Assembly (NCBI RefSeq): GCF_003711515.1
Contig: NW_021167084.1
Location: forward strand, 94,482-158,481
Source: Sodiomyces alkalinus F11
Taxonomy: Eukaryota; Ascomycota; Sordariomycetes; Glomerellales; Plectosphaerellaceae
Direction: 5' to 3'
DNA length: 64,000 nucleotides
Both the position numbers and the translations under genes were made by a program. A model generated the notes under the pieces. The model saw nothing but the letters and a program-made list of their open reading frames with translations, was not told where the DNA came from and did not search any database. Of the stretch, positions 23,314 through 34,197 are shown piece by piece (the stretch's first letter is position 1; each line of letters begins with the position of its first letter).

Positions 23314-24544
23314 CCAACTCCAATTTGTCGTTTTAACATTTTCTGGACCGGTCTCTCCGTTTCGCAATAAGAGTTCTCATCAGACGCCCTAGAGCGAAAC
23401 TAAAATAAACCTTGGTGTCCTTGGAAGTTTTGGACCCTTTGGTGGTCTGACCTAGTGAACCATGACAGAATGTCCGGCAACCGTTTTCCAGGCCGGATCC
23501 CAAGTGGCCCGTACATTACCAACAACATCCTTCTCACAAGCCAAAAAGGGGAGATTATGAGATGGAATGAGCACCAGGCTGGGACTTTAACGCGATGGGG
23601 ACCTGAGGCTCCGTTATTTTTATTCTCAACTTGCCTTTGCATTGACTCTGTCACGGGAACAGCCATTGCTATTATTAGGTCCAAGGAAAGCTTGACTGAA
23701 TCCTTCGACTTTTACCTACTACTGTAAAGAACAATGAGCACGACCGAATTATGTACGAGCCTGTGTACGTTGTAATTACGGAGTGGGGAGACGGACGCGG
23801 AAACTGCCATTGGAGCCCACTGAGACGCGACAAGGGGCTTCCTTGACGACTTGGCATCCTGCTGTGCCTTCCTGTCATCGCTAAACCTTTGTTGGGATAA
23901 AGCGTCATCTTATGTAAATGCTGTGCCCCAAATACCCGCAACACCCCTTGCCCCTTGCGTACAACGTACGTGGAGGCGCGGTAAAAGACGAACGCGCCAA
24001 AAGGGAGGGCATGGAAGATTTCGAGAGCCCCTTGGCCCTAGGATTGGCAGCAAAGCAGTGGAAGGCGTCGGTAATTTGGATTAGGACGGCAAGCTGCAGT
24101 GGCGGAGTCTTCTGATTGGTTTCATTTTGTCCCATTTGCCCAGCAGAGATTAACAGATCTGGACCGGGGTTCCCGGTGATGGTCTAGGCCTGCGGAGCAC
24201 TGCCCGGCATGATACCCATGGACCCCTCCCCAATCCCCATCGGGCGCTGCAGCCTTGGGACTTTTCAATCCAGGAGGTGGTCTTCGTAGGATTCGGGGGC
24301 TAGGTTGGTTGAGCCACCGAGAGAATCCATCCAGAACCCGGATTGCTCGGCCGCACGAGACAAGTTTCAGCCTTCATCTTCCTTTTTTTTCAAATAAATA
24401 TACGAATACAATACCTCTTCGAACGTTACACAATCGCACCGCATGATCTCGCAAAGGTAGTCGCACGACAGTCACGGCTGCAACGGGATCGAACGACAAA
24501 CAAAGCGACGGCAGGTTCCCATCGGTTCAGGCGGACACAACGCG
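23314..24544. other. Intergenic, no gene supported
   Basis: Only short overlapping open frames on both strands, none with a recognisable domain or consistent codon bias. The last 200 bases probably form the 5' leader of the Con-13-like gene. Confidence 0.5.
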
Positions 24545-26043
24545 ATGTTCCGCACTGGGCTGACCTGCCTGGTCGCACTTACGGACCTCTTCGGCGAATA
24601 CAGCCTCGGACGGCGACAGACTATCCCGGCGCCAGACCCCAATGTCGACGAGGTCTTCGACGGCGACGACGGGCTGTATGCCCTCGACGACTTGGGCCTA
24701 TCTGACCTCCCGCAAGCGCAGTGGACGAGCACCAGGTGGGCAGAGGGCGAGCTCCCCGAGGCCTGCTACCTGTACACGCTGGAGCGGGATCTGCTGGGAG
24801 GTAGCTGCCGGCCGTCGGAGATGCAAGTGTATTCGGTGACGTACGAAGACTGTGAGGACCCTTGGATCATCTGTCGGTGCGGCGATGCCACAGGTGACGC
24901 CAGGACCATGATCCGGCATCTGGGGTACGTGTAACTCTTTGGACCCAGGGATTCCCGGAAGAGAAAGAGGAAGACGAAAAGAAAAAAAAAGCCAAGTCAA
25001 GGGGGTCGTGAATCCATAGGGGACAGTGAGCTAACCGGTGCTGGCGGCCAACGCGTTCTGGGGTTGATACAGACAGCTTCCGGTCCAGTCTCGAGAATAC
25101 GTCCGCTACGTGATGATGACGGCGGATAGGGACAACACCGCCGCACTGTCGATATACTGGGAAGGGGATCTGATCGTCTTCGGCCAGAGCAGCTCGGTAT
25201 CCCTGTTCGTCCACGAGGTAGCGCATAACGTCGACTGGTGGGAGTTTGGACGGAACGGGTTGGCGTATTCCGGTGAGTCTGTCGCAACGACCTACCTACC
25301 TTGTATCCGTTCACGAGGCACACCCCACGTGCAACAATGGGCGACCAAAGGTGTTGACGGACGGCAGATTTGAGTGAATGGCACGACGCGGTAGACAACG
25401 AGACATGCGTGGCTGCTGAGTACGCCAAAACAAGTAAGTTAGACCCCATCAGGGGCTGGACGAGAGGAAACGAAACCACGAGGTAGACATGTCGAGACGG
25501 AAGCTAACCGCGTCTGCTACGATAGCGTACGGCGAAGCGTACGCAGAGACGGCTGTCATGGTAGCGTACGACGTCAACGTGGAACCGATCAGCGAGATTG
25601 TCGACTACAGTTGTATGGAAGGCACGTTCAACATCGTCAAGGAGCAAATGGGCGAAATGCTCCGGTACGACGAGGGCAAGACATGCGGCAGCAGGATCAG
25701 GCATGACGAGCGAGTCTGCGTGCGAGGCCGAGACATGGTAGCAGCGTGTCCGGACAGCGGTAACGGTAACGGTGTCGGGGAAGACCACGACTCTTCGTCG
25801 GGTTCCGAGTCGGTGTCGGGGTCGGCGCCGGGTCAAGGGACGGTGACGGAGAGCGTGATGGTGACAGCGACATCGACATCGACGGCGACGGAGACGGAGA
25901 CAGCAACAGGGAGCGGCGCAGTGGAGTCGATACCCGTCGGCGATTCGAGCGCGCGGCCGGGGGTATCGTTGGGGAAGATTCCTTTCTTTGTATTTCGAAG
26001 CGTTGCGCGGGTAACCAATTTCTTGGGAGGGCGGCGGGCGTAA
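24545..26043 (+). CDS. con-13: Con-13-like conidiation-specific protein with HExxH motif
   Basis: Four exons are inferred: 24,545-24,924, 25,073-25,272, 25,368-25,433 and 25,487-26,043, giving 400 aa with consistent phases. A weakly hydrophobic start may be a secretion signal. The family core is Cys-rich: LPEACYLYT, a VTYEDCEDPWIICRCGDA block, then LPVQSREYVRYVM, then SLFVHEVAHNVDWW with a zinc-protease-like HExxH at residues 174-178. After the third intron comes AETAVMVAYDVNVEPISEI. The last ~100 residues are a Ser/Thr/Gly-rich tail with basic end. Con-13 was described as a gene expressed during conidiation in Neurospora; its biochemical activity is not established as far as I know. Introns use GTACGT, GTGAGT and GTAAGT donors. 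The start and the acceptor of exon 4 are the least certain parts. Confidence 0.6.
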
Positions 26044-26553
26044 TAGGCGGCTGATGGAGATACCATTTGGAGAAATAATAGAGGGCAAGTCGAGTAGCTT
26101 TACTTGGTCGGCGAGTTGTATACCTTAAGGTGAGTGAACATTCTGTCCGTATATGCAGTGAAGATGCTGAAGGCGGGCAACGATGATGGTGTTGTCGATG
26201 CTGACGATGAACGTCACGGCTATGACGACGAGTGGGCAAAAATACAGGTAGACTGGCTGTTACGAGTACCTAGAGTACCTTACCTTAGGTATCTTACCTT
26301 ACCTAAGGTAGGTAGGTACCTACATCAGGTACGTATTCGTAAGTGGGGTGCTGACTCACCCATGTCCACTCCCCTACACGGGCTATGCGACAGGCCGGAG
26401 ACACCTATGGCAGGCTATAGGGGTCACTGTTGCAAAACCCCAACATTCGCCAAGGGAGTGCCAAATGGATCCTGTCGATTCACCCGCAGCTTCAAGTTCA
26501 ACTCGAGTGGTAATTAGACTATCTGCGCTCGGCGCCGGGGCCTTCGTCAGCCA
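26044..26553. other. Intergenic with TACCT/AGGTA palindromic cluster
   Basis: At 26,263-26,335 there is a dense run of TACCTTA, TACCTAAGGTA and AGGTAGGTAGG words forming overlapping inverted repeats between the 3' ends of two convergent genes. No gene is seen. Confidence 0.6.
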
Positions 26554-29037
26554 TCACCGTACCTTCCTCTCTGGCGAGTGGTAAAACCCCAGAACCCTGT
26601 TCCAAACCACCGGTTGATCCATTGGTAAATGGTTCAGCACGGCATCCTGCACCTTTTCTTTGTCGCTCGGCTTGGGGGGATATCGGCACACGGTGGTTTG
26701 CTCTTCGCCCGTGTGCGCTATGGACGTCCGTGTGTCTCGCTTCTCGGAGCCTCGGCGAAGGTCGAGGCAAACCAGAGCCGTGCCATGCCGAAGGGCGACG
26801 ACAACAAAGATCAACCCTGCTGCTACGAGCGTCCTCACCTCGGGTTTAATGTCGATGGAGAAGCCGCCGGCGAATGCCTGTTCCTCCTTCCTCGTGAAAA
26901 GTCGGTTGTACGGCCCACGAGTGATCAGGACGCTCTCCGGCTCCTTGGTAAGCAAGTAAAGGATAAGGTCCTGCTCGTTGGCACTCGTGACGGCCCGCAG
27001 CTCACTCAGGCTTCGGCAAGTCACCCTGCCGAGGAGAAAGTCCCTCCATGGCCACTCGGTCACCCGAATGCTCTTGGCGATCAGGATGAGAAAACCGGCG
27101 AGCAGCCACGAAAAGGAGGCGATGTTGAACGGGTCCACCCCTTCCACCCTGTCTCCAATGGTAAATGCGGCAGCCAGTCCGCCGGCCACCAGGAAACCGG
27201 CAATGCCCAACACCGAGTACACATACGAAACACACTTGACACGCACAGCCATTTCGTCGATGTCCCAATCTTGTCCATCCGCGGCCAGGCGCGCCCGGCG
27301 CTCCTGGACCTCGTGCAGCCTTTGCTGGACTTCGTCTGCCGGGATGCTGCTCCAGGCCGCCGTACCGGTTGGGATCCTGGAATGCGAAACTTGCCTGTCC
27401 GAGTGGGCAAGCAGTGATTGGGAGAGGGATCGAAATTCTGCCCCGGGGAGGCTCGAGGGGCTGTTCTTTTGGAAGGTCCGAGTATGTATGGAGACCACGG
27501 CGGTGAAGGAGGGCGAACGTGGCGTCAATTGCTCCTCGACGTCGATGGAGAGCAGACCACCCAAACTGCTCAATGAAGATCTTAATACAGAAATTATTTC
27601 TGGGCTGGTAAGGAGCACGGGAATCATGACTGTGATAATCTGAGCCAGGTTGGTCAGATTCACCGGCGAAAGGTCGACCACAGTGTCATTGTTGGGGTCC
27701 TCGCATCGCTCCCGTATCTGGAATGTGATAACCGTCCCGCTACCATTTTCATCTTGTTTAAGTTTGGGGCGGTAGTTGACACTTGCATTTTGTTCATGTT
27801 CCTTTTGGACCTCTTCAACCGCTTGTTTCGCCAACACATACCCCAGATAGGCATGTTTGATGAAGTCGGGATCACTAGATCCGTGCAACTCGCTGTTGCG
27901 GTCCTGGTGCATATAGACGGGGAACGGGGTGTCGGTGGTCCCTCCCCGGTATGTGACTGTGGAGATTTCAAAGCTGTCGAGGGGGGATCCGGCCATCAGG
28001 TAATAAACCAGACTGCGGAGGGTGGAAGATACCCAGCTGAAGGCATCAGCCATGTCCGACAAATAGGGGTCTTCGGAGTCATCCTGGACCTCGACCATCA
28101 CTTCCAGCTCTTTCGCGTACTGCGACGGCTCACCCTCTCGGTGCATGTGCTGCAGAGGCGCGGCATTCATCATGGGCATGCCGTCGAACTCCCACCCTCC
28201 ATCACCGACGTCCTGCATATGGCCTAGGTGAGTGGGCCCCTGCTCCGGCAGTCTGGTTTTTGAATTGTCAAAGACGCCCTTGACCCGTTGCTCTGTTTCG
28301 TAGCGCCTGATGGCATCGATGGACCGCGTGACGTAAGTGTCGGGCTTGCGGGCCAGGATCTTGAGTTTCGCTGAGGATTTCGCAAGTCCAGCCAAAACCC
28401 GCCGTTGCCAGGCGCCCTCTTCCGCCGCAGACACGCCAAAGCGGGCCACAACAGCGGTCAAATAGTCAACCATGGCAAAATAGCTTTCCAGGAAGGACTC
28501 CTCAGAAACGTCTTCCGAGTCTTCTCTGGCCGTTTTGTGCGCGCTCTTCGGGTTGTCCAGGCGACTTTGCAGGATCTCCTTGCTCATTTGCCTGGCGTTT
28601 TTGTGGCTCAGTTTCTCTTTGGACTTCCAGAGCAAAAGTTCATTGTCGAGGATGCAGATATGGAGGTTAAGCATGATCTGGTCGGCCAAGGACGCCAGAC
28701 GCTCGTATGATGATTTGGAGTCGTCCTGCTGAAACTTGCCGTAGCTTTCGAACCGCAGCCCTGTCCTCATGCCACATGCATCGACAGCCCCCATCAACCT
28801 GGTGGTCTCATGTTCCCACAACATGTTCTCTTGCGTCTCCGAGATGTCATAGGGGCAGACATCGTCGAACTTGGGTTTGGGTCCGTCTTCACCCAGGTGA
28901 GCGCGCACTGTCTCCAGCACTTCGTTAAGCGTCGTTTTGAGCGTCCATGCATGTGGTCGGTGCTCAGGCTTGGATTCCGAGGTGGGTGTGGTATTCTCGG
29001 GGTCTGTGGTCTTTTCACCACTGCCAAGGAGTGGCAT
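26554..29037 (-). CDS. Predicted multi-pass membrane protein of unknown function
   Basis: A single-exon frame of 827 aa from the ATG at 29,037, where the context AAAC-ATG is better. The frame is open to an ATG at 29,151, which would add 38 unconvincing residues. The N-terminal ~550 residues are soluble and charged, without a motif I recognise. Hydrophobic segments follow near the C-terminus: IITVMIPVLLTSPEI, YSVLGIAGFLVAGGLAAAF, FSWLLAGFLILIAKSI and VRTLVAAGLIFVVVAL. That layout suggests a large cytosolic domain anchored by three or four helices. It is divergently transcribed from the AAA+ ATPase gene with about 620 bases between the starts, so shared regulation is possible. I cannot assign a family. 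Confidence 0.6.
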   Translation of the reverse strand: MPLLGSGEKTTDPENTTPTSESKPEHRPHAWTLKTTLNEVLETVRAHLGEDGPKPKFDDVCPYDISETQENMLWEHETTRLMGAVDACGMRTGLRFESYGKFQQDDSKSSYERLASLADQIMLNLHICILDNELLLWKSKEKLSHKNARQMSKEILQSRLDNPKSAHKTAREDSEDVSEESFLESYFAMVDYLTAVVARFGVSAAEEGAWQRRVLAGLAKSSAKLKILARKPDTYVTRSIDAIRRYETEQRVKGVFDNSKTRLPEQGPTHLGHMQDVGDGGWEFDGMPMMNAAPLQHMHREGEPSQYAKELEVMVEVQDDSEDPYLSDMADAFSWVSSTLRSLVYYLMAGSPLDSFEISTVTYRGGTTDTPFPVYMHQDRNSELHGSSDPDFIKHAYLGYVLAKQAVEEVQKEHEQNASVNYRPKLKQDENGSGTVITFQIRERCEDPNNDTVVDLSPVNLTNLAQIITVMIPVLLTSPEIISVLRSSLSSLGGLLSIDVEEQLTPRSPSFTAVVSIHTRTFQKNSPSSLPGAEFRSLSQSLLAHSDRQVSHSRIPTGTAAWSSIPADEVQQRLHEVQERRARLAADGQDWDIDEMAVRVKCVSYVYSVLGIAGFLVAGGLAAAFTIGDRVEGVDPFNIASFSWLLAGFLILIAKSIRVTEWPWRDFLLGRVTCRSLSELRAVTSANEQDLILYLLTKEPESVLITRGPYNRLFTRKEEQAFAGGFSIDIKPEVRTLVAAGLIFVVVALRHGTALVCLDLRRGSEKRDTRTSIAHTGEEQTTVCRYPPKPSDKEKVQDAVLNHLPMDQPVVWNRVLGFYHSPERKVR

Positions 29038-29656
29038 GTTTGCTCTCTGGATGATCCTCAAAGTATGCCTCGGCAACGAAGATTTGTGACTGAAAAGAAA
29101 ATCAGAAGATGGGACTTGATTTGAGGTGGGTGGGACCGCTGATATGAACATGAAATTTCAGCGTCCCAGTCCGTGAGACCAGTCCGTGAGACGAGGCTCT
29201 CCTTCCCCTCGACATCAAGCTGCATACACATGCACGGTATTAGCAATTTACCGAGCCTGGCTGCCTGGGGCCGAAGGATCAGGTCCTGAGGGAGGGCGAC
29301 AGCCAGTAAGATCAACCCACAACATACCGGCTGCTCTAACCTACTGTAGCAGCACAGCCAGCCACCGTGGAACACATGCAGATATTGGCTGACAACAGTA
29401 GAATTCATGTTCACATCAGTCAGCGCTGCAGCTTATCTGCGGCCCGCAGGTCAAGAACAAGGCCCCTCACCAATAAGCGTCCGGCCAATTTCAGCTCTTA
29501 CCTCGATAGCCCCAGCCCTATTGCCCGCTCAGGCCTCAGGGTGCATGTGGGTAGCCGTGACCGACAGCGTTGCAGTGACAGCAAGATTCCTCTCCGAGCC
29601 TCGTTGTTAGACGGCACCTTTAAACCTCATCTCTCCATCCACCTCGCTGGGTGTCA
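29038..29656. promoter_or_regulatory. Shared divergent promoter region of membrane protein and AAA+ genes
   Basis: About 620 bases between two start codons pointing away from each other. It contains a 13-bp direct duplication (CCAGTCCGTGAGA twice at about 29,164-29,190). No TATA box is obvious; usable elements cannot be assigned from sequence alone. Confidence 0.4.
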
Positions 29657-32038
29657 ATGCCGCCCATGGATGATGGACTTGAAACCTCCTTGATTTTCGA
29701 CATGGAGCAAAAGAGCCCGACCGCAGCATACGAGGAGATCCTTGGGGAAAAGCTCGTTTCCCCCGAGCCCAAGGACGCCTACGAAGATTTTGATCCAGAG
29801 GATAACAGCAGCACTTCGGAGCCGACGTGGAAACCGGAGTTGAAGAGACTCGTGGAGCTGACCGACGGAGATGGAGAGCACGAGGTGATTGCCTTGGAGA
29901 ACTTCAAGCCCGTGAACCCCACGCCTGCACGAGGACAAGCCCAGAACGAAGAGGAACCAGAGCCGAACAATGGACTTTTCAGCGATTCTGCCATCCTGCT
30001 CAGAGCCCATGTGCGAAAAAGCACGGGCCGCTTTGGCACCAATCTCTCCACCACTGTCGAATGGCGGCTCGAGATCCAGTCCGAGAACTTGAGGAGGCTA
30101 TTCAAGATGCACGCCAGGCGCCACAAAGAGCTCAACCTGGATGCTAGCCCCATCGTCATCGAATATCCTTTCAAGTGCCTGTTCTTCCTGCGGGACAAGC
30201 TGAGAGAACTCCTCCAAGACGATACAACCCCTCTCGGAACGCGCGACGAGCTCCGTCCTCTGCTCGACTTCATCGACGAGCCCCTGGGTTCACAGAGACA
30301 CATTGAGGAATACGACGCCCTTGTGTTGAAGCAACATCAGATCAACTTTCGCATGCTCTGGTCCATCTTTCCCCCCTACTCGCCCGTGGTGATGAGTGAT
30401 CCGGCAGACAAGCTGGCCATGAGCAACGGGTACCTACTCGAGTCGATCACCCTCCAGCGCGGTGGGTGGGGTCAATTACATCCGTCCTGGGAGCTCAGTC
30501 TCCTGCATGGCCATCACGACGGTGCCGAGTTTAGCATCCGTAGGACCACCAAGCACATCCCGTTCTTCAGCGGAAGAAAAGAGATCAGTCTCCACCAGCT
30601 GCCCGTCATCCCCCTCCATCTCATGGAGGCGAGGCAACAAAAACGGGTCTGGGATATGCTCGTCGAGCGAGGCAAGAAGTACGTCCGGTACTCCGAGGCC
30701 GACACCAACGTCCTGCACTACAAGGGCCGTGTCACGCTGCAGAGCGCAGAGGTCGACGCGAGATTGGGGGCTTGGGGCTCGGCCGGAATCCTGGAAATCG
30801 ACGAGCACGTGGTCCTCGACAGGACAGCACAGAGCAAGGTTGCGGGCATCACGGACGAGCACGGCTACACTGTGGCCAGCTCCATCGCCAACCACATCTC
30901 CTCCACAACCGCACAAGATGACTCGCCGGTCCCAGAAGCTCATCCTGTGGACAGGATTGACCATATCACCATCGAGGAGCTGACAGCCATGGCCAACCTG
31001 GGCACGTCCAAATCTCTGGGCGGAACCCGGAAGCACTTAAGGCGGAGAGAAACAGTGAAGGCGGATGATAGTACTTCTACCGAGCCCAGGACAGTGGAGC
31101 TCACGGACGACGACTACTTCATTTGTCAGAGCCACACAATCGCCTTTGCCCTGGATCAGAAGGCATGGGTGCATGGCGTGAGGATTTCTCAACTCGAGGA
31201 GGTTCAATGGAGAGGTGACCCCTTCCAATCACTGCAGTTCTCTGACGAGGCCAAGAATCTCGTGGAGAGGTTGGTCAGGGGCTTCAATAACCGCAAGGGG
31301 GATGTCTACGATGACATCATCGAGGGGAAGGGTAAAGGACTCATATTCCTTCTTCACGGCCCCCCTGGCCTGGGAAAGACTCTCACAGCGGAGAGTGTCG
31401 CTGTGAGCGCGCATCGGCCGCTGTACCGAGTCACGACGGGAGAGCTCAGCACGGACGTCCAGGTGCTCGAGAAGCAGCTTACCGATATTTTCCGGCTAGG
31501 GGCGCGGTGGAGAGCTGTTGTCCTTCTCGATGAAGCAGATGTCCTCATGACAAAGCGGACGGTGCAAGACCTTCATCGCAATGCCATTGTTGCCGTGTTC
31601 CTACGCCTCCTCGAGTACTACCGTGGAATGTTATTTCTGACAACCAACCGCCGCGACGACTTTGACGAGGCTTTCCACAGCCGAATCCATGTCTCCCTTG
31701 AGTACGGCTTGCTCAATCCCGCGTGGCGAACCAACATCTGGCGTGAGCATGTCGAGCGAGCCAGCCAGCTCAACAAAATTCCTAATCTCTGGACCCAAGA
31801 GATATTTGCGGCATTGGGCAAACTCGAAACAAATGGCAGAGATATCAAGAACTTTGCGAGGACCGCCTACGCCTTCGCGCAGGCTGAGGACGAGGATTTG
31901 ACACTCCAGCATGTGCTTGTTGTGCTGAAAAACAATCTCACAAAGGAGAGAAAGGACCAGCAAAAGTCCATATTTGAGGAGCTCAATGCCCTGGAAGCAA
32001 AGTTGAAAGCGGGCATGGCTAGGAGCGAGATTTCTTGA
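29657..32038 (+). CDS. AAA+ ATPase of the fungal large-N-domain type
   Basis: Intron-free, 793 aa from the ATG at 29,657 (an in-frame GTG lies two codons before). The N-terminal ~530 residues form an acidic leader and a large alpha/beta domain, typical of a fungal AAA family whose N-domain is known only as a domain of unknown function. The C-terminal AAA module has Walker A GPPGLGKT (about 568-575), Walker B VVLLDEAD (about 621-628), a sensor-1-like FLTTNR (about 659-664) and an Arg-finger region DEAFHSRIHVSLEY. After it come the lid and a basic helical end. The protein should hydrolyse ATP and probably acts as an oligomeric remodeler, but its substrate is unknown. No transmembrane or signal segment. 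It is paired head-to-head with the unknown membrane protein gene, a possible partner. Confidence 0.85.
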   Translation: MPPMDDGLETSLIFDMEQKSPTAAYEEILGEKLVSPEPKDAYEDFDPEDNSSTSEPTWKPELKRLVELTDGDGEHEVIALENFKPVNPTPARGQAQNEEEPEPNNGLFSDSAILLRAHVRKSTGRFGTNLSTTVEWRLEIQSENLRRLFKMHARRHKELNLDASPIVIEYPFKCLFFLRDKLRELLQDDTTPLGTRDELRPLLDFIDEPLGSQRHIEEYDALVLKQHQINFRMLWSIFPPYSPVVMSDPADKLAMSNGYLLESITLQRGGWGQLHPSWELSLLHGHHDGAEFSIRRTTKHIPFFSGRKEISLHQLPVIPLHLMEARQQKRVWDMLVERGKKYVRYSEADTNVLHYKGRVTLQSAEVDARLGAWGSAGILEIDEHVVLDRTAQSKVAGITDEHGYTVASSIANHISSTTAQDDSPVPEAHPVDRIDHITIEELTAMANLGTSKSLGGTRKHLRRRETVKADDSTSTEPRTVELTDDDYFICQSHTIAFALDQKAWVHGVRISQLEEVQWRGDPFQSLQFSDEAKNLVERLVRGFNNRKGDVYDDIIEGKGKGLIFLLHGPPGLGKTLTAESVAVSAHRPLYRVTTGELSTDVQVLEKQLTDIFRLGARWRAVVLLDEADVLMTKRTVQDLHRNAIVAVFLRLLEYYRGMLFLTTNRRDDFDEAFHSRIHVSLEYGLLNPAWRTNIWREHVERASQLNKIPNLWTQEIFAALGKLETNGRDIKNFARTAYAFAQAEDEDLTLQHVLVVLKNNLTKERKDQQKSIFEELNALEAKLKAGMARSEIS

Positions 32039-32353
32039 ATCATTTTGGGCAGCGACCTTCTGCGGAGGAACAGGACGAGAAAGATGCGGCGCCAGTACTA
32101 ACGACCGCTAAGTGCGTTCGATGATGTGTTTTTGGAAAGCACGGCATATTAACGTGAGAGGATCACAAGCACCGTCGCCAGAGCGGCTCTGGGCACTTCA
32201 CAATCTGGGGCAGGAGGTCTGCGCCTTACCGGGAAGAAACGTTCACCATCTCTTCTTTAACTTACAACAGGGCATCGGGGGAGCTAGGAACAGGTCAGGC
32301 AGTTGCATTGAGAGCCGGTACTAGACTACTACGAATAAAATAGAACAAGGGTT
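32039..32353. other. Intergenic, 3' flank of AAA+ gene
   Basis: No gene or regulatory motif recognised. Confidence 0.5.
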
Positions 32354-32833
32354 TTAAAGGGAAGTTTGAAGTTTGACTAGCTGTTTAGATCTCGCTGAAA
32401 GAGGCGACGAAGACAGATGGGCAGATGTTTGGAGAAGGGTGAATGCAAAAGACACCAGACGACAAACGCGAAATAGGAACGACAGAAATAGCGAAACGGA
32501 CGAAGAAGTTGCTACGACTGCTACGACTACGACGCTCTCGAGGTGCTCGAGTTGCTTCAGGGCTTGATTCGCACCCGACTCAGTCTCCAGCCTTCCCTGA
32601 ATGCGAGTCAGTCCCCCGTGAGCTGTCTCCAAATCACCTCGCTGGAAGAGGATCAATCCGAGATTGTACAGACTGATGAGTGTACAACGGTGTTCCTCGC
32701 CCAACTCGCTGGAACCCAGCTCAACGGCTTTCGTCATCAAGTCAAGGGCCTCATTATCACGGAACCAAACGGTCGAGAACGGATGTTGTTGTTCCGTGAG
32801 GAACTCTAAGCTAGCTAGCGTACAGGATCCCAC
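32354..32833 (-). pseudogene. TPR-protein remnant
   Basis: A 159-codon minus-strand frame has one clear tetratricopeptide-like unit pair (ALDLMTKAVELGSSELGEEH, CTLISLYNLGLILFQRGDLE) near its N-terminal half. This resembles the kinesin-light-chain type repeats of fungal NB-ARC/NACHT proteins. The rest (poly-Val, Ser- and Leu-rich) does not look like protein that has been under selection, and nothing resembling an NTPase lies upstream. I read it as the stump of a larger TPR gene. It could alternatively be a short genuine gene. Confidence 0.4.
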
Positions 32834-34197
32834 TAACTTATAAGTAATGGGATGTGGGTTGCACGATTCCCGCTTGTGGTGTTGAGCAGGGTAGGGTCAG
32901 TCGGACACCGCGCGAACCCGCTGCGAGTCCGCAGTACAACATCCATGCCGACCGAAGGTACTCCGATGACTAAGAATGTGCGCCCCTAAACCCAAAACGA
33001 ACCAACCGGGGGTTTTGCAACAGTGTTCCCTATCACCCACCATAGCCACCGGCCACGCCATCGACCACAGGTCCTGTGCCCATGCGACATCACTACACAC
33101 TAAAAGTACACACAGCACCGCCCCGACAGGGTGACGTCGGTTGGTCTTGCCTTGCAGCCCCTGGCGCCTCCCTAATAAGGTAGCTTACGACAGCATCTTA
33201 CCTACCCCTCCAACGAACTGCAACAGCAAACAGCTAAAGCAACGCAGGAGTGACGATCAAGGACCACCGACCCGGTACTTGCGACGATGGTACAGAGTTA
33301 TCTTAACCAGTCGGAGCTTCCTCCCTCTCCTTCAGTGTGACAGGTACTCGATCAGTACTTCGTATCTCGTCGAATCTGATGGAGGGTACCTGGGTCTCGG
33401 CCCTGACTCTCGGGGGGCCCAGGCAAAACGTATTCTTGATTCAACAACCACCCACACGGCCATACGAAGCACGGAGTACTCCATAAGTACTCCGTACTTT
33501 ACCCTATCTTCCTGGTTGTCACCGTCAGGTACCAACAATCCTCAAGCCCGAAATCTTAATGCGAGGCTGAGCTTCAAAACGCTCAAACCTTCTTCACGAC
33601 ACAACGCAAACCAGGCAGACGTTTCCTCCAAGTGTGGCTTTTCACCCCGTCTTTCTCTTTCTCCATCTTCTTTTCTCTCTTTTCTCTCTTTTATCTCTCT
33701 TTCGTTTTCTTTATTCCTTCGCCTTGCTTCACAGTCCTTTCAGCCACCTTCAATCCCCGGTCCCTCGCTTGACCATTCATTCCCCCTTACATCGACGTTG
33801 CGTTACCTCTCACCATCGCTACCCCGTGCGACTCGAGTCTTGTCGGGCATATCAACAGTCCAGACTCGTCATTCTACGAACATTTCGTTCATAACTTTCG
33901 CTTCTGCCCCGTACAAAACAATACTATCGCTCCATATTGCTGGTTTGTCGACAACCGGAGAAGACGGCGGCTCGTTCACTCATCGTCAACGGACAACGAC
34001 GGAAACACCTCACCCATCGGTACAAACACCTACCCGATTGACGCCGTGGCGCTTCAACGTACACAAAAGCAAACATTCCGACACCTCATTTAACCCAGCA
34101 TCGTCCCCGTATCTTTCTCCTCAACCCCTCACATCAACTACAAACATCGAATATCAACCTGCTTCCTCCATCTACCGTCTCCGTCTCCGCCGCCACC
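32834..34197. other. Long intergenic / 5' leader of the proline-rich protein gene
   Basis: The distal half has no gene. At 33,471-33,495 is a perfect inverted repeat with 10-bp arms and 5-base loop. From about 33,640 to 33,730 the plus strand is an almost pure pyrimidine tract (TCTTT/CTCTTT), typical of fungal promoters close to transcription starts. The rest up to 34,197 is CA-rich leader-like sequence. A long open frame at 33,141-34,340 is not supported as protein. Confidence 0.5.
33471..33495. repeat. Perfect inverted repeat of the TACGGAGTAC type
   Basis: Arms ACGGAGTACT and AGTACTCCGT with the loop CCATA. The same word recurs as an inverted pair at 43,347-43,383 and singly at 57,984-57,995. 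Confidence 0.75.
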
